A stretch of DNA of 64,000 nt, taken from Novosphingobium guangzhouense (GTDB taxonomy: Bacteria; Pseudomonadota; Alphaproteobacteria; Sphingomonadales; Sphingomonadaceae). The notes below the pieces were generated by a model. That model did no database searches and was not told where the DNA came from. It saw only the letters and a list, made by a program, of their open reading frames with translations. This document shows positions 54,883 to 64,000 of this stretch, one piece after another (within the stretch, counting starts at the first letter, position 1; each line of letters starts with the position of its first letter). The position numbers and the translations under genes are program-made. The stretch lies in the NCBI RefSeq assembly GCF_002896965.1, contig NZ_LYMM01000030.1:42059-106058 (forward strand), in the 5' to 3' direction.

Positions 54883-56085
54883 TCAGGGGTAAAGCAGCAG
54901 GTCAGCCACTTCTGAGCGCCATGCAGCCTCGTCCCGTGCAGTCAGGGCGTCGAGATCGTCCGGCAAGGCAGATGGATTGTCCACCCACTCTCGCAAGGCA
55001 GGACCACCATTGATGACGTCGATGGCCAGGCGTTCGAATTCATACTCGTAAGGGAAGTCGCGCCAGAGCGGATAGTCCGGATACAGGCGGCGGATTGCCT
55101 TGAATGCCAATGCCTGAAGGCGCCACGGCCGGAAAGCATGGTGATCATAGAACCCGCCTTCCGCGTGGATCATCAGGCCATTGCACAGCTTGCCGGCATG
55201 TTTGTGGAAGGTCGGCTCGAACCAGCATTCGCGGATCGCGCAACCTGCCAGCCATTCAGGGGCAAATGCCTGCATTTCGGCAAGGACAGCCTTCGCGTCG
55301 ATATCCGGTGCGCCGAACAGGACTTCCAGAGGGCGGGTCGTGCCCCGGCCTTCGGACACCGTTGCGCCTTCGATCATCACCGTGCCGGCATAGGCACGCG
55401 CCATGTTGAGGTTTGCGGCATTCGGGCTCGGATTTATCCAGATCCGGTCCTGCGGCCAGCCATAGCCCGGCGCAGCTTCAGGCTCCCATCCTTCCATTGC
55501 GATCACGCGGTAGTCCACGTCGAGCCCGAAATGTCGGATGAACCAGTGCCCCATCTCGCCCAGGGTAAGCCCATGCCGCATCGGCATCGGCCCGGCGCCT
55601 ACGAAGCTCTCTTGTCCCGGCAGCAGCGTTGTGCCTTCTACCGGGCGCCCCGCCGGGTTTGGGCGATCAAGCACCCAGACGCTTTTTCCCTGTGCCGATG
55701 CTTCCTGCAGCAGATAGAGTAATGTCGTCACGAAGGTGTAGATGCGACAGCCCAGATCCTGCAGATCAAACAGGAAGACATCTGCACTGTCCATCATCGC
55801 AGCCGTGGGCCGGCGGACTTCACCGTAAAGGCTGAACACCGGAATCCCGTAGACCGCATCCACTTCGTCCACGGTTTCGACCATGTTATCCTGTTTATCG
55901 CCCTTGAGCCCGTGCTGCGGACCGAAAGCGCTGGTGACGTTCACGCCTGCGGCGATCAGCGCATCAAGCGAATGCACCAGCCCCTCGGTGACCGAGGCCG
56001 GATGAGCGACAAGCGATACGCGCTTGCCATCAAGCGGGGTGCGCAGGGTGGGGTCCGCCAGCAGGCGGTCTATGCCGAACTTCAT
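54883..56085 (-). CDS. namZ: DUF1343 / NamZ-type exo-beta-N-acetylmuramidase family
   Basis: 400 residues of the DUF1343 family (GH171), whose characterised members NamZ remove terminal N-acetylmuramic acid from peptidoglycan fragments. Visible blocks: GKRVSLVAHPASV, FGPQHGLKGDKQDN, DLQDLGCRIYTF, RPNPAGR and SEGRGTTRP. It has no signal peptide, unlike secreted NamZ, suggesting cytoplasmic turnover of recycled muropeptides. Its ATG overlaps the DOMON-like gene's stop (ATGA). An in-frame start at 56121 is less likely. Confidence 0.83.
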   Translation of the reverse strand: MKFGIDRLLADPTLRTPLDGKRVSLVAHPASVTEGLVHSLDALIAAGVNVTSAFGPQHGLKGDKQDNMVETVDEVDAVYGIPVFSLYGEVRRPTAAMMDSADVFLFDLQDLGCRIYTFVTTLLYLLQEASAQGKSVWVLDRPNPAGRPVEGTTLLPGQESFVGAGPMPMRHGLTLGEMGHWFIRHFGLDVDYRVIAMEGWEPEAAPGYGWPQDRIWINPSPNAANLNMARAYAGTVMIEGATVSEGRGTTRPLEVLFGAPDIDAKAVLAEMQAFAPEWLAGCAIRECWFEPTFHKHAGKLCNGLMIHAEGGFYDHHAFRPWRLQALAFKAIRRLYPDYPLWRDFPYEYEFERLAIDVINGGPALREWVDNPSALPDDLDALTARDEAAWRSEVADLLLYP

Positions 56086-56624
56086 GGCGCGGTGGGTGCC
56101 GCAATGGTTGCGACGAAGCAAGCCGGATCGTGGAAGTCAGGCACGTCAGAACCGTGGACAAGCGACCAGTAGCTCTTACAGCCTCCCTGCTCCTCGATCA
56201 CCGCCGTGAAACCGCAGCGCCATGGGGCTGCGGGCAGTCCCGCAACCGGAATTGCGGCATCGAAGATCGCCATGTCGGTGCCGAGCCGCAACGTGCAGTC
56301 TGGCTCGCGCGGCATTGCCCGCTCTGCCATTCCCTCGCGCCGACCTACGAAATCATAAACATTCCAGCGCTCCGACGGCGACAGGTTGATTTCGGTGTAC
56401 GCTGCCGCTTTGACAGGTTGCAGGAACAGTTCGAAACACGTCGTCTGCCACAAGCCTTCCGCCCGGCCCCTTCCTGCGAAGGGCGGCACGACCAGTCGCC
56501 CCGCCCCCATGATCTTCCACCGCGCTCGCAGCCACTGCGAATCGTGGCCAATAATGCGCGCCTCCACGCTTCGAATGGCAAGTGGCGGGTGCGCCGGATG
56601 GAAATGGAGTTGGGTCATGGCCAC
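56082..56624 (-). CDS. DOMON-like domain protein
   Basis: 180 residues of the DOMON-like family, a single beta-sandwich of the heme/sugar-binding DOMON superfamily. Characteristic stretches are LWQTTCFELFLQP, YTEINLSPSERWNVYDF and FHDPACFVATI. No signal peptide is seen, so it is probably cytoplasmic. It overlaps the NamZ-like gene by ATGA, so the two are made together. The ligand is unknown. Confidence 0.85.
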   Translation of the reverse strand: MAMTQLHFHPAHPPLAIRSVEARIIGHDSQWLRARWKIMGAGRLVVPPFAGRGRAEGLWQTTCFELFLQPVKAAAYTEINLSPSERWNVYDFVGRREGMAERAMPREPDCTLRLGTDMAIFDAAIPVAGLPAAPWRCGFTAVIEEQGGCKSYWSLVHGSDVPDFHDPACFVATIAAPTAP

Positions 56625-56720
56625 TCGCTATGCGCTGGAATGCCGGTGTGGCAATGAGGTTTTGGCGATCTGCGCCATCCCGTGCTAGGCGCGCGCTTCC
56701 CTCAAACCGAAGCGGAACCG

Positions 56721-57950
56721 ATGACCTACAATTCGACCCTGCTACGCCTCCTTGAAGAGCGAGGCTACATCCACCAGCTGACCGACGCCGAGGGCCTTGA
56801 TGCCATGGCCGCCAAGCAGGTGGTGCCGGGGTATATCGGCTTCGACCCGACGGCGCCTTCGCTGCACGTCGGGCACCTCGTATCGATCATGATGCTGCGC
56901 CAGTTGCAGCGCGCCGGGCACAAGCCCATCGTCGTTATGGGCGGCGGCACCGGCAAGATCGGCGATCCCAGCTTCAAGGATGAAGCGCGCAAGCTGCTGA
57001 CCGAGGATCTGATCAAGGAGAACGTCGCCTCCATCCGCCGTGTCTTCGAACGCTTCCTGACGTTTGGCGACGGACCAAGCGACGCGATCATGGTCGACAA
57101 TGCGGAGTGGCTCGACAAGCTGGAATACATCCCCTTCCTGCGGGATATCGGCCAGCATTTCTCGATCAACCGCATGCTCAGCTTCGATTCCGTGAAGCTG
57201 CGCCTTGATCGCGAACAGTCGCTGAGCTTCCTTGAATTCAATTACATGATCCTGCAGGCATACGACTTCCTTGAATTGTCGCGCCGCGCCGGATGCCGCC
57301 TTCAGATGGGTGGGTCCGATCAGTGGGGCAACATCGTCAACGGCGTCGAACTTGCCCGCCGTGTCGATGGCACCCAGGTCTTCGGCCTGACGACGCCGCT
57401 GCTCACCAATGCCGATGGCACCAAGATGGGCAAGACGGTGGGCGGTGCGGTCTGGCTCAACGAAGACCAGTTGCCGCACTTCGATTACTGGCAGTTCTGG
57501 CGCAACACCGATGACCGCGATGTCGGCAAGCGTCTGCGCCTGTTCACCGACCTGCCGCTGGACGAGATCGAGCGCCTTGAAGCCCTTCAGGGTAACGAGA
57601 TCAACGCGGCCAAGGTCGTCCTCGCCAACGAAGCGACGCGCCTTTGCCGCGGCGAGGAAGCGTCGAAATCGGCGGAGGCCACCGCGCAGGCAACCTTTGC
57701 GGGCGGCGGCATGGGTGGTGATCTGCCAACCATCGAAGTTAATGCCGAAGGCATCCGCCTTGGTGCCGCGTGCACGGCTCTTGGCTTTGTTGCTTCGAAC
57801 GGTGAGGCCAAGCGCAAGATTGCCGAAGGCGCCGTGCGTCTTGACGATGTGGCGATGGACGACCCGGCGCTGTTGATCGTGCTGGCCGCCGGAGAAACCC
57901 GCAAGCTCAGCGTCGGCAAGAAGAAACACGGCGTCATTAAAGGTATATAA
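56721..57950 (+). CDS. tyrS: Tyrosyl-tRNA synthetase
   Basis: 409-residue class I synthetase. The HIGH-like motif is LHVGHL near residue 48, and KMSKS-like [10 protein letters not shown] is near 235. An S4 RNA-binding domain ends the protein ([11 protein letters not shown]...). It is the bacterial TyrRS type. The ATG at 56721 gives MTYNSTLL; the frame extends upstream to a GTG at 56682 without similarity. A hairpin follows. Confidence 0.96.
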   Translation: MTYNSTLLRLLEERGYIHQLTDAEGLDAMAAKQVVPGYIGFDPTAPSLHVGHLVSIMMLRQLQRAGHKPIVVMGGGTGKIGDPSFKDEARKLLTEDLIKENVASIRRVFERFLTFGDGPSDAIMVDNAEWLDKLEYIPFLRDIGQHFSINRMLSFDSVKLRLDREQSLSFLEFNYMILQAYDFLELSRRAGCRLQMGGSDQWGNIVNGVELARRVDGTQVFGLTTPLLTNADGTKMGKTVGGAVWLNEDQLPHFDYWQFWRNTDDRDVGKRLRLFTDLPLDEIERLEALQGNEINAAKVVLANEATRLCRGEEASKSAEATAQATFAGGGMGGDLPTIEVNAEGIRLGAACTALGFVASNGEAKRKIAEGAVRLDDVAMDDPALLIVLAAGETRKLSVGKKKHGVIKGI

Positions 57951-57957
57951 CAATCAA

Positions 57958-57989
57958 TCCGCCGGCCTCACTAAGCCGGGGTCGGCGGA
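57958..57989 (+). terminator. Hairpin after tyrS
   Basis: TCCGCCGGCC (57958-57967) pairs with GGTCGGCGGA (57980-57989) with one G-T pair and a 12-base loop. The T-tract that follows is weak (ATTAACTCCTTGTTT), so this is a moderate call. Confidence 0.55.
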
Positions 57990-58054
57990 ATTAACTCCTT
58001 GTTTGCCATTTTGCCGTAGAGTTACTCGACCGCAAAGAGCAAAGGCATGAAACC

Positions 58055-58393
58055 ATGAGTGCAGGAGCGCAGCTCACTGTAACCGACAAACGGCGCGCCA
58101 CGCGTCACCCGGTCGATTACGCCGTGATCGCCGAGCACCGCCAGTTGGGCGATCTCGAACTGCACATCGTCAATATCTCGGCACAGGGCTTCATGGTTCA
58201 GGGCGACATCACGCTTGAACGCGGTGAGCGTCTTGTGATGCGGTTGCCTGTCGTCGGGCGGATCGAGGCCCACATGATCTGGACGCATGAAGGCCGCGCC
58301 GGTTTTCAGTTCGAACGCATCATTCGTATCGATGATTTCCTGAAGCTGGTCGATACCCTGCAGCCCAATCCGCGCCTGCGGCCGCGTCGCTAA
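58055..58393 (+). CDS. PilZ domain protein
   Basis: 112 residues. RRATRHPVDY contains the RxxxR c-di-GMP-binding motif and VNISAQGFMVQG the (D/N)xSxxG motif, so this copy is better conserved than the one at 14885. The domain spans about residues 12-105. It is located between tyrS and the TonB receptor; no diguanylate cyclase is nearby. It probably transmits c-di-GMP to an envelope target. Confidence 0.85.
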   Translation: MSAGAQLTVTDKRRATRHPVDYAVIAEHRQLGDLELHIVNISAQGFMVQGDITLERGERLVMRLPVVGRIEAHMIWTHEGRAGFQFERIIRIDDFLKLVDTLQPNPRLRPRR

Positions 58394-58452
58394 CGGGCAT
58401 ATTGTATCACTATATTGCCAGACAAAGACAATTCGTCTCGCATCCCGCAAGA

Positions 58453-58475
58453 CTATTGATACAGTATAACATTAC
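58453..58475 (+). promoter_or_regulatory. Candidate Zur (zinc uptake regulator) box upstream of the TonB receptor
   Basis: The 23-base segment CTATTGATACA-G-TATAACATTAC is an imperfect palindrome (7 of 11 arm positions). Its right arm matches 10 of 11 positions of the alphaproteobacterial Zur half-site TATAACATTTC. It lies 17 bases before the start of a receptor with a His-rich loop. The site overlaps AT-rich promoter-like sequence (TTGATA, TATAAC). The left arm is poor, so this is a candidate only. Confidence 0.4.
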
Positions 58476-58491
58476 AAATAGCGGATGCCCC

Positions 58492-60681
58492 ATGAGCAAT
58501 CGCCCTTCTCGAATCGCCTTGCTGGCTTGCGCCGGCGTTCTGACCACCATCAGCTCAGCCGCGCTTTCATCTCATGCCCATGCACAGGACGCCGGCTCGA
58601 CGCCGCGCCCCGTGGACGTCACCGATGCTGCTCACGCGCGGCCGCATGACGGTGATAAGTCCGGCGACATCGTCGTCGTCGGTCACCCGCCGACGGATTA
58701 CGGCCTGCTGGCTGCGACGGCCAGTATCGCAGGTGACGCGCTTGTGGCCCAGACGCGTGGACAGATCGGCGAAATCCTGAATACGCTGCCTGGCGTTTCC
58801 TCCACCAGTTTCTCGCCCGGTGCATCGCGACCCGTTCTGCGCGGCTTCAGCGGCGACCGCGTCAGCGTTCTGACTGACGGCATCGGATCGCTCGATGCGT
58901 CGAACGTTTCGGTCGACCATGCCGTTGTCTTCGATCCGCTGACCGTCGATCATATCGACGTGTTCCACGGCCCCTCGGTCCTGCTTTACGGCGGCAATGC
59001 GATCGGTGGTGCAGTCAACGCGATCGACAAGCGCATTCCCCGGCAGGTGCCCGATCGCATCACCGCGACCGGCATCGGCAGTTACGCCACTGCTGCCGAC
59101 GAGCGCGCACTGAGCGGTGCCATCGAGGCGCCGTTGGGCGATCGCTTCGTTGCTCACGTCGATGCATCGTGGCGCAAGGCCGACGATCTGCGCATCGGCG
59201 GCAACGTCTACTCCAGCGCACTGCGCGGAGATATGCTCCACGCCGCCGAGCACCTTCGGGAAGATGGCGAGGAAGCAGAGGCGGTCGAACTGGAAACACA
59301 GGCCGGTGCGCGCAAACGCCTGGCCAACTCCGCCGCCCGCACCAAGACCATCGGCGCCGGGATTGCCTTCATCGATGCGGGGGGAAGTCTGGGCATCTCG
59401 TACCAGCACTACGACACCAAATATGGCGTACCTTCCCGCCCCGAAACCGGCCACGGACATGGCCATGATCACGAGGAGGAGGAAGAAGAAGAAGGGCACG
59501 CGCACGAACATGGCGATGTCACCATCGGTCTGAAGCAGGATCGTTTCGACCTGCGCGGCGAACTCAAGCTGTCAGGTCTGTTCGAAAGCGTTCAGGTGCG
59601 CGGCGCCTATGCCGATTACGAGCACACCGAGTTCGAAGGTGACGAGGTCGGCACCGTGTTCGAGGGCGAAGGCCTGGAAACCCGCCTCGATCTCGTTCAG
59701 GCGAACAACGGCGGCTGGCGCGGGCGCAGCGGCGTGCAATACCTTTGGCGCTCCCTGACGGTCACCGGCCCCGAAGCGGTCGTGCCCGATTACGAGATCG
59801 ACCGGATCGGCTTCTTCACCCTGCAATCGCTCGATATCGGTTCCGGCATCACCTTCGACGCATCGGGCCGCTACGACAGCTCCAGCATCCGTTCGCGCGG
59901 TGCCGGGTTCGACAAGGGCTTTGATCTGTGGTCGGGCGCTTTCGGTGCCAGCTGGAAGTCGGGCGCCGGGTTCAGCGTGGGTGCGAATTTCATCCATGGC
60001 GAACGTGCCCCGTCCCCGGAAGAGCTGCTCAGCGATGGTATCCACATCGCCACCCAGTCCTACGAACTGGGCGACGCCACGCTTGGCAAGGAAAAGAGCA
60101 ACGGCTTCGAGGCGTACCTGCGCTACAATACCCCGGTCTTCGATTTTGCCCTGACCGGCTACCTCACCGATTTCGACAACTACATAGCCCCGCTTGCCAC
60201 CGGAGCCGAGCAGGAAGGGCAGCCAGTCTACCAGTACACGGGCGTTGAGGCGCGCTTCAAGGGCTTCGAGGCTTCGGGCAGCGTCCGCGCAGCCGCGTGG
60301 GACAGCGGAGAACTGCGCTTCGATGCCGCAGCCGATTACACGCATGCCCAGATCAAGGGCTACGGCCCTGTTCCGCGTATCCCGCCGCTGCGCGTCCGGG
60401 GCGGCAGCGCCGTAACTCTTGGAGAAGTGCGGGTCCGCGGCGAAGTCGAATGGAACGCCAGGCAGGACCGCGTCGGCGATTACGAAAACCCGACCGATGC
60501 CTTCACGCTGGTGAACCTCAGCGCCGACTGGCATCCGCTTGGCGATGCAGGGCCGGTCACGCTGATGCTTTCGGCGAACAACCTGTTCGATGTGATCGGC
60601 CGCCGTTCCACCTCGTTCACCAGCGACTTCGTGCCCATTGCCGGACGCGACGTTCGCCTGACGGCCAAGTTCACCTATTAA
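58492..60681 (+). CDS. TonB-dependent receptor, zinc (ZnuD)-type
   Basis: 729-residue outer-membrane receptor. The signal peptide ends at SHAHA-QD. A plug domain follows (GEILNTLPGVSS..., with GGNAIGGAVNAID), then the beta-barrel to the C-terminal FTY with a terminal aromatic. Between two barrel strands a loop at residues 321-340 carries seven histidines and seven consecutive glutamates (HGHGHDHEEEEEEEGHAHEH). Such His-rich extracellular loops are known from ZnuD of Neisseria, so zinc or another divalent metal is the likely substrate. No TonB gene is in the window. Confidence 0.88.
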   Translation: MSNRPSRIALLACAGVLTTISSAALSSHAHAQDAGSTPRPVDVTDAAHARPHDGDKSGDIVVVGHPPTDYGLLAATASIAGDALVAQTRGQIGEILNTLPGVSSTSFSPGASRPVLRGFSGDRVSVLTDGIGSLDASNVSVDHAVVFDPLTVDHIDVFHGPSVLLYGGNAIGGAVNAIDKRIPRQVPDRITATGIGSYATAADERALSGAIEAPLGDRFVAHVDASWRKADDLRIGGNVYSSALRGDMLHAAEHLREDGEEAEAVELETQAGARKRLANSAARTKTIGAGIAFIDAGGSLGISYQHYDTKYGVPSRPETGHGHGHDHEEEEEEEGHAHEHGDVTIGLKQDRFDLRGELKLSGLFESVQVRGAYADYEHTEFEGDEVGTVFEGEGLETRLDLVQANNGGWRGRSGVQYLWRSLTVTGPEAVVPDYEIDRIGFFTLQSLDIGSGITFDASGRYDSSSIRSRGAGFDKGFDLWSGAFGASWKSGAGFSVGANFIHGERAPSPEELLSDGIHIATQSYELGDATLGKEKSNGFEAYLRYNTPVFDFALTGYLTDFDNYIAPLATGAEQEGQPVYQYTGVEARFKGFEASGSVRAAAWDSGELRFDAAADYTHAQIKGYGPVPRIPPLRVRGGSAVTLGEVRVRGEVEWNARQDRVGDYENPTDAFTLVNLSADWHPLGDAGPVTLMLSANNLFDVIGRRSTSFTSDFVPIAGRDVRLTAKFTY

Positions 60682-60738
60682 GAAAATCAAGCTGACCCTA
60701 TCTTGGCAAGGGGAGGCCGCGCTGCCATTCAGCATCGC

Positions 60739-62019
60739 GTGAGTCTCCCCCATCCTTCTCCCGACGGCGGTCCAAGTTCGCCGCTCCAGATCGCCGATTA
60801 TCGCAAGTTCTGGCTGGCGCGCTTCTTCGCCGTGCTGGCGACGACCGGGACAGTGGTGATCATCGGCTACCAGCTCTACGATGTCGCCCGCACCGATTAT
60901 GGAATGTCCATCACGCAGGCGTCGTTCCAGCTGGGCCTGCTTGGCTTCGCGCAGTTCCTTCCGGTGTTTCTGCTGACCCCGGTTGCGGGCGTAGTCGCCG
61001 ACCGCTTCGATCGCCGCAAGGTTGCGGGTACTGCCGCCCTGCTGGACATGTGCGTTGCGCTTGGCCTTGGCATCACCACGACCCTTGAACTGCGCAGCCT
61101 GCCGGTGCTTTATACCTTCGCGGTACTGCACGGCATGGTGCGCGTGTTCATCAGCCCGTCGATGTCCGCCATCGCGCCCAACATCGTGCCCCCACAACTT
61201 ATTCCGCGCGCGATCGGCTTCAACTCCATCGCCATGCAGGCCGGCACGATCATCGGCCCGGCCGCCTACGGCTTCATGTTCGCCGCCCATCACGCCCTGC
61301 CCTACTGGTGTTCGGCGCTGTTCACGCTGGGAGCCTCGATCTCGATCCAGGCGATCCGCCACTTGCCCGCCATCGCGCGCGACCCGGCCAAGGCCCACCC
61401 GATCCGCCAGATCGTGGAGGGTTTCAGGTTTGTGTGGGGCGAGCGCTTCCTGTTCGGCTGCATCACGCTGGACCTCTTCGCCGTCCTGCTTGGCGGGGCG
61501 ACAGCGCTGATGCCGGTCTTCGCCCGCGATCTTTTGCATGTCGGCCCCGAAGGGCTTGGCCAGATGCGCGCGGCAACGGCAGCGGGCGCGGCGATCGTGG
61601 CGTTCTGGCTTTCGTTCCGGCCGCTCGCCTCCAACGTCGGCGTCAAGATGCTTGCCGCCGTTGTCGCTTATGGAGCGGCGACGATCGGCTTTGGCCTCTC
61701 GCGCCATTTCCTGCTGTCGCTCGTCTGCCTAGCGTTGCTGGGCGCGGCCGACATGATATCCGTGTTCATCCGTAGCTCGCTTGTCCAGCTGCGCACGCCC
61801 GACACCGTGCGCGGCCGCGTCTCCGCCATTTCCGGCCTTGCCGTGTCCGCATCGAACGAACTGGGTGAATTCCAGTCCGGCTTTGCCGCGGCGCTGCTCG
61901 GCGCGACCGGAGCGGTTGTCTTCGGCGGCAGCGCTGCCATAGTCATCACCCTTGCCTGGGCCTGGCTGTTCCCGGAACTGCGCCGGGCCCGTACCTTCGA
62001 AGCCCGTTGGGAGCAGTAA
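60739..62019 (+). CDS. MFS transporter (EntS-like)
   Basis: About 426 residues with roughly 12 hydrophobic helices, of the EntS-like major facilitator branch. The inter-domain-type motif [12 protein letters not shown] (D-R-x-D-R-R-K) follows helix 2-3. Start uncertain: GTG 60739 is used. An upstream TTG (60703) has no Shine-Dalgarno, and an ATT at 60727 has GGGAGG ten bases before it. It lies 57 bases after the TonB receptor and 2 bases before cysK. Export of a siderophore or metallophore fits the receptor context, but a drug efflux role is equally possible. Confidence 0.8.
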   Translation: MSLPHPSPDGGPSSPLQIADYRKFWLARFFAVLATTGTVVIIGYQLYDVARTDYGMSITQASFQLGLLGFAQFLPVFLLTPVAGVVADRFDRRKVAGTAALLDMCVALGLGITTTLELRSLPVLYTFAVLHGMVRVFISPSMSAIAPNIVPPQLIPRAIGFNSIAMQAGTIIGPAAYGFMFAAHHALPYWCSALFTLGASISIQAIRHLPAIARDPAKAHPIRQIVEGFRFVWGERFLFGCITLDLFAVLLGGATALMPVFARDLLHVGPEGLGQMRAATAAGAAIVAFWLSFRPLASNVGVKMLAAVVAYGAATIGFGLSRHFLLSLVCLALLGAADMISVFIRSSLVQLRTPDTVRGRVSAISGLAVSASNELGEFQSGFAAALLGATGAVVFGGSAAIVITLAWAWLFPELRRARTFEARWEQ

Positions 62020-62021
62020 TC

Positions 62022-62939
62022 ATGAAGGCTGAAAGCATCCTCGCCACGATCGGCGACACCCCGCACATCCGCCTGTCCCGCCTGTTTCCGGACCATGAAG
62101 TCTGGGTGAAGGCGGAACGTTCCAACCCCGGCGGCTCGATCAAGGACCGCATCGGCCTTGCCATGATCGAAGCGGCAGAGGCTGACAGCAGCCTCAAGCC
62201 CGGCGGCACCATCATCGAGCCAACTTCGGGCAATACCGGCATCGGCCTTGCGATGGCCGCGGCGGTCAAGGGCTATACCCTGATCCTTGTCATGCCGGAA
62301 TCGATGTCGGTGGAACGCCGCCGCCTGATGCTGGCCTACGGTGCGAAGTTCGACCTGACCCCGCGCGAAAAGGGCATGAAAGGCGCGATCGAGCGCGCCA
62401 AGGAGCTGATCGAGGCGACCCCTGGTGCGTGGATGCCCCAGCAGTTCGACAATCCCGCCAACGTCGCCGTCCATGTGAAGACGACCGCACAGGAAATCCT
62501 CAAGGACTTCGCGGACGAGCCGATCGACGTGCTCGTCACCGGCGTCGGCACCGGCGGCCATCTCACCGGCTGCGCAGAGACGCTGAAGGCCGCCTGGCCA
62601 ACGATGAAGGCCTATGCCGTCGAGCCGACGCTCTCCCCGGTAATCTCGGGCGGCCAGCCCGGTCCCCACCCGATCCAGGGCATCGGCGCCGGCTTCATTC
62701 CGGGCAACCTGCATACCCAGTCGATCGACGGCGCCATCCAGGTCGATCCCGCCGATGCCAAGGAATGGGCGCGCCGCTGCGCTACCGAAGAGGGCATGCT
62801 GGTGGGGATCAGCTCGGGCGCCACGCTGGCCGCGATCGCCCAGAAGCTGAACGATCTGCCCGCCGGCAGCCGCGTTCTGGGCTTCAACTACGATACCGGC
62901 GAACGGTATCTTTCGGTGCCCGATTTCCTTCCCGAGTAA
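62022..62939 (+). CDS. cysK: Cysteine synthase A (O-acetylserine sulfhydrylase)
   Basis: 305-residue PLP enzyme that makes cysteine from O-acetylserine and sulfide. The cofactor lysine is in NPGGSIKDR near residue 43. The substrate loop [11 protein letters not shown] and the phosphate cup [10 protein letters not shown] are present. It starts 2 bases after the MFS stop and 26 bases before a hydrolase gene. Related beta-substituting synthases with the same fold cannot be ruled out, but all CysK motifs fit. Confidence 0.93.
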   Translation: MKAESILATIGDTPHIRLSRLFPDHEVWVKAERSNPGGSIKDRIGLAMIEAAEADSSLKPGGTIIEPTSGNTGIGLAMAAAVKGYTLILVMPESMSVERRRLMLAYGAKFDLTPREKGMKGAIERAKELIEATPGAWMPQQFDNPANVAVHVKTTAQEILKDFADEPIDVLVTGVGTGGHLTGCAETLKAAWPTMKAYAVEPTLSPVISGGQPGPHPIQGIGAGFIPGNLHTQSIDGAIQVDPADAKEWARRCATEEGMLVGISSGATLAAIAQKLNDLPAGSRVLGFNYDTGERYLSVPDFLPE

Positions 62940-62965
62940 CCCGACCTTCAAGCAAGCGAGATACT

Positions 62966-63679
62966 ATGACTGCCCCTCAACCAAGCCTTGAGCCCGTCGC
63001 CTATTCGCATGCCGGGGTGGAACTCACCGGCTGGCTGGCGCGCCCGGAAGGCACGCCGCGCGCGGCCGTTGCCCTGTTCCCGACGATCGCCAACGTGATC
63101 CCGCTGATGGAAGAGCGCGCAAGGCGCCTTGCCGCAGAGGGCTATCTGGTGATGATCACCGACTTCTACGGAGAACCGATCGAGAGCTTCGAAGCCTCGT
63201 TCCCCTTCGCCGAAAAGCTGCGCGCCGATAATGCCTATTACCGCGCACGGATCATTGCCGGGATCGAGGCCCTGCGCGGTATTGCCGATGGCCTGAAGGT
63301 CTTCGCCATCGGCCACTGCATGGGCGGCCAGGCCGTTCTGGAAGCGGCGCGCGCGGGTGAGGATCTGGCGGGCGTCGTCAGTTTCCATGGCACCCTGCCC
63401 ACCACTGCCCCGGCCCAGCCCGGCGGCATCAAGCCGCGCATCCTCGTCTGCCACGGCGATGCCGATCCGCTCGTCCCGCGCGAACATGTGGTGGCGTTCT
63501 GGGAAGAGATGGATGCGGCGGGCGCCAACTGGCACTTCCACAGCTACGGCAACGTGAAGCACGGCTTCACCGACCCCCACAGCCCCGACAAGGGCATGGC
63601 CTTCCTCGACTACAACGTCAGCGCCGATCGCCAGTCATGGGCGTCGATGCTGGCCTTCTTCGACGAAATCCTGAGCTGA
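62966..63679 (+). CDS. Dienelactone hydrolase family protein
   Basis: 237-residue alpha/beta hydrolase. The nucleophile is cysteine in GHCMGGQ, as in dienelactone hydrolases, followed by Asp in HGDADPLV and His in VKHGFTDP. It could open dienelactones in chloroaromatic breakdown or act on other carboxyl esters. The gene is last in the run and ends at a strong terminator. The frame upstream of 62966 is the shadow of cysK. Confidence 0.88.
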   Translation: MTAPQPSLEPVAYSHAGVELTGWLARPEGTPRAAVALFPTIANVIPLMEERARRLAAEGYLVMITDFYGEPIESFEASFPFAEKLRADNAYYRARIIAGIEALRGIADGLKVFAIGHCMGGQAVLEAARAGEDLAGVVSFHGTLPTTAPAQPGGIKPRILVCHGDADPLVPREHVVAFWEEMDAAGANWHFHSYGNVKHGFTDPHSPDKGMAFLDYNVSADRQSWASMLAFFDEILS

Positions 63680-63698
63680 GCCATCCGGCGCCGATAGC

Positions 63699-63738
63699 AA
63701 AAAGCCTCCCCGAGTTGATCTCGGGGAGGCTTTTTTTT
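63699..63738 (+). terminator. Rho-independent terminator
   Basis: GCCTCCCCGAG (63704-63714) and CTCGGGGAGGC (63720-63730) form an 11-bp stem with a 5-base loop, followed by eight T. Five A at the left extend the pairing. It is the clearest terminator in the window and closes the cysK unit. Confidence 0.93.
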
Positions 63739-64000
63739 GCAGCGCATACGCCATTGCCCGCTGGCGAGTGCGGGCCATTACGCCGGGGGAAGGCAACGCA
63801 ATCCGAAAGTAAAATCGGGTCGGCGTCGGGAGCGTCCACGCAGGGACGCGGGGGGGTATGTTCCGCGGCTCAGGCGAATGGCCGGGTAGCAGCGGGCAGC
63901 CCGGCTCGACCAGCATTCCATCGAACTCGTCCCGTATGGCCGACGTCAGGGTTCGCGTCTTGGGCGGCCATGGGTCATCCGGGATAGGACATCCGATGTC
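63739..64000. other. Right-edge stretch with no supportable gene
   Basis: About 260 bases after the terminator. A minus-strand frame is open from the right edge to 63635, running through the terminator hairpin. A plus-strand frame also crosses it. Neither shows a recognisable domain, and both contain the terminator. A gene may begin beyond the edge. I see no repeat, tRNA or promoter I can support here. Confidence 0.5.

Noticed and set aside
59572..61707. 711-codon minus-strand frame opposite the TonB receptor and MFS genes
   Set aside because: It crosses two well-supported genes and has shadow composition (Arg/Gly/His-rich).
63635..64000. Minus-strand frame open from the right edge
   Set aside because: It runs through a strong terminator and shows no recognisable domain.

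Overview
The window is GC-rich, densely packed bacterial chromosome. Its gene content points to an alphaproteobacterium of the sphingomonad group (Novosphingobium/Sphingobium type). The signs are a hrcA-grpE/rph-rdgB-hemW block, an RpoH promoter of alphaproteobacterial form in front of dnaK, a PhaR regulator, a pyruvate dehydrogenase E2 with Ala/Pro linkers, a DUF1343/DOMON-like pair and a vgr-related HExxH protein. This assignment rests on recalled family resemblance and not on a search. I saw no rRNA, tRNA, CRISPR array, insertion sequence or prophage.

Layout. 1-7536: sugar and aldehyde/pyruvate oxidation (3' part of a xylulokinase, an SDR, a PoxB-like TPP enzyme, a three-subunit molybdenum aldehyde oxidoreductase). 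7709-11598: non-homologous end joining, ku and ligD with an MgtC-like membrane gene between them. 11659-15202: a small secreted protein, acetyl-CoA synthetase divergent from a GNAT acetyltransferase, and a PilZ protein. 15278-18799 (minus): PDH E2, two hotdog thioesterases, then E3. 18972-24541: universal stress protein, RNase R, DUF805, a eukaryal/archaeal-type ProRS and a Nudix hydrolase. 24563-28670 (minus): radA-cvpA-FeS scaffold-alr-phaR. 28740-31067: patatin-like protein.

31114-38426: proteostasis block (dnaK-dnaJ, copper chaperone with a coupled HExxH gene, glycine-zipper lipoprotein, hrcA-grpE) leading into rph-rdgB-hemW-xerC (to 41172). 41186-47700: DedA, gshB, a His/Pro-repeat secreted peptide, yraN-rsmI, an LpoA-like lipoprotein and parE. 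47769-53926: serine hydrolase, GT87 membrane enzyme, MoxR/GFA/DUF817/VWA. 53931-56624 (minus): DOMON-like, NamZ-like and methyltransferase genes. 56721-63679: tyrS, a second PilZ, a His/Glu-rich (zinc-type) TonB receptor, an MFS transporter, cysK and a dienelactone hydrolase. The last ~260 bases hold no gene I can support.

Most genes are housekeeping. The less ordinary points are the possible Acs acetylation switch, thioesterases inside the PDH operon (one lacking the expected aspartate), the CTGA-coupled metalloprotein after the copper chaperone, a FeS scaffold lacking its third cysteine, and several palindromes that look regulatory (a PhaR operator and a possible Zur box among them).
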